From Comamonadaceae bacterium (GTDB lineage Bacteria > Pseudomonadota > Gammaproteobacteria > Burkholderiales > Burkholderiaceae_C), in contig CANBQX010000126.1 in the NCBI GenBank assembly GCA_947371775.1, positions 1 to 5,742 on the forward strand: DNA of 5,742 bases, read 5' to 3'. The position numbers and the translations under genes are program-made. Numbering within the stretch: position 1 is the stretch's first letter; every line of letters begins with the position of its first letter. This document shows, piece after piece, positions 5,234 through 5,742 of the stretch. Below the pieces are notes generated by a model that was not told the DNA's origin, ran no database searches, and saw nothing but the letters and a program-made list of their open reading frames with translations.

Positions 5234-5742
5234 ATGAACCAAGCCAGCCAAGCTCTCCACCCCATGACAGACAGCGTTCGCGAGGCGCTGGCGGTATCCC
5301 TGCGCGGCTGCGATGAGCTGATTCCGCAAGAAGAGTGGGTCAAAAAGCTGGCACGTTCGCAGGCCACCGGCAAGCCGCTTCGCATCAAGCTGGGCTTGGA
5401 CCCTACCGCCCCTGACATCCATCTGGGCCACACCGTGGTGCTCAACAAGATGCGCCAGCTGCAGGATCTTGGCCACACTGTGATTTTTTTGATCGGCGAC
5501 TTCACCAGCATGATCGGTGACCCCTCCGGGCGCAACACCACCCGCCCGCCACTGACTGCTGAACAAATCAAGGCCAACGCCGAGACCTATTACAAACAGG
5601 CCAGCCTGGTGCTGGACCCCGCCAAGACCGAGATTCGTTACAACAGCGAGTGGAGCGACCCCCTGGGCGCGCGCGGCATGATTCAGCTCGCCAGCCGCTA
5701 CACGGTGGCGCGGATGATGGAGCGAAACGACTTTCACGACCG
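5234..5742 (+). CDS. tyrS: Tyrosyl-tRNA synthetase, 5' part (runs off the window)
   Basis: TyrRS is a cytoplasmic class I aminoacyl-tRNA synthetase that activates tyrosine with ATP and charges tRNA-Tyr. The visible 169 codons cover the first part of the Rossmann catalytic domain. The HIGH-type motif is HLGH (63-66) in GLDPTAPDIHLGHTVVL; it is followed by FLIGDFTSMIGDPSGR (85-100) and a block ending SRYTVARMMER (154-164). The sequence follows the TyrZ-like subtype common in betaproteobacteria and pseudomonads rather than the E. coli TyrS form; this is recalled, not searched. The frame is open to the last base, so the KMSKS loop and tRNA-binding domain are outside. The ATG at 5234 is chosen; a second ATG at 5264 is possible, and neither has a clear Shine-Dalgarno sequence. 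It is divergent from the M23 gene. Confidence 0.95.
   Translation, partial: MNQASQALHPMTDSVREALAVSLRGCDELIPQEEWVKKLARSQATGKPLRIKLGLDPTAPDIHLGHTVVLNKMRQLQDLGHTVIFLIGDFTSMIGDPSGRNTTRPPLTAEQIKANAETYYKQASLVLDPAKTEIRYNSEWSDPLGARGMIQLASRYTVARMMERNDFHD

Noticed and set aside
5057..5737. N-terminal extension of the M23 reading frame by about 227 codons into the tyrS region.
   Set aside because: The stretch is antisense to tyrS and unlike any peptidase domain, while a strong ribosome binding site and a signal-anchor N-terminus follow at 5056.

Overview
The window is a chromosomal, housekeeping stretch from a GC-rich betaproteobacterium. The protein sequences and gene order (rplM-rpsI, coiled-coil membrane protein, bactofilin, erpA, anmK, M23 peptidase, tyrS) look most like Burkholderiales, probably family Comamonadaceae. 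This placement is recalled from family knowledge, not from a search. I see no mobile element, CRISPR array, tRNA or rRNA, and no sign of recent transfer. No intergenic gap exceeds about 180 bases.

Left part, plus strand (1-2079). The ribosomal protein genes rplM (L13) and rpsI (S9) overlap by four bases (ATGA) and are followed by a strong intrinsic terminator. A gene for a small inner-membrane coiled-coil protein starts immediately behind that terminator, with a GTG start, and is followed after 44 bases by a bactofilin gene with an excellent ribosome binding site. There is no room for a promoter between the terminator and the GTG. This pair must therefore be read through from the ribosomal operon or use a promoter inside rpsI.

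Middle, plus strand (2080-2502). An AT-rich gap with weak promoter-like hexamers precedes erpA, an A-type carrier that delivers iron-sulfur clusters to target proteins. It has the three conserved cysteines.

Right part, minus strand (2516-5056). A membrane-anchored M23 murein endopeptidase is followed directly by anmK (anhydro-N-acetylmuramic acid kinase, murein recycling); the TAA of one abuts the GTG of the other. anmK converges on erpA with only 13 bases between stop codons. A 177-base divergent control region separates the peptidase from tyrS (tyrosyl-tRNA synthetase), whose 5' part runs off the right end.

Themes: translation (L13, S9, TyrRS) flanks a small cell-envelope neighbourhood (bactofilin, membrane coiled-coil protein, M23 endopeptidase, AnmK) with erpA in the middle. 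The most interesting points are the possible bactofilin/coiled-coil/M23 functional link and the terminator-shadowed start of the bactofilin operon. I did not find a convincing undescribed system; most of the window is ordinary core genome.
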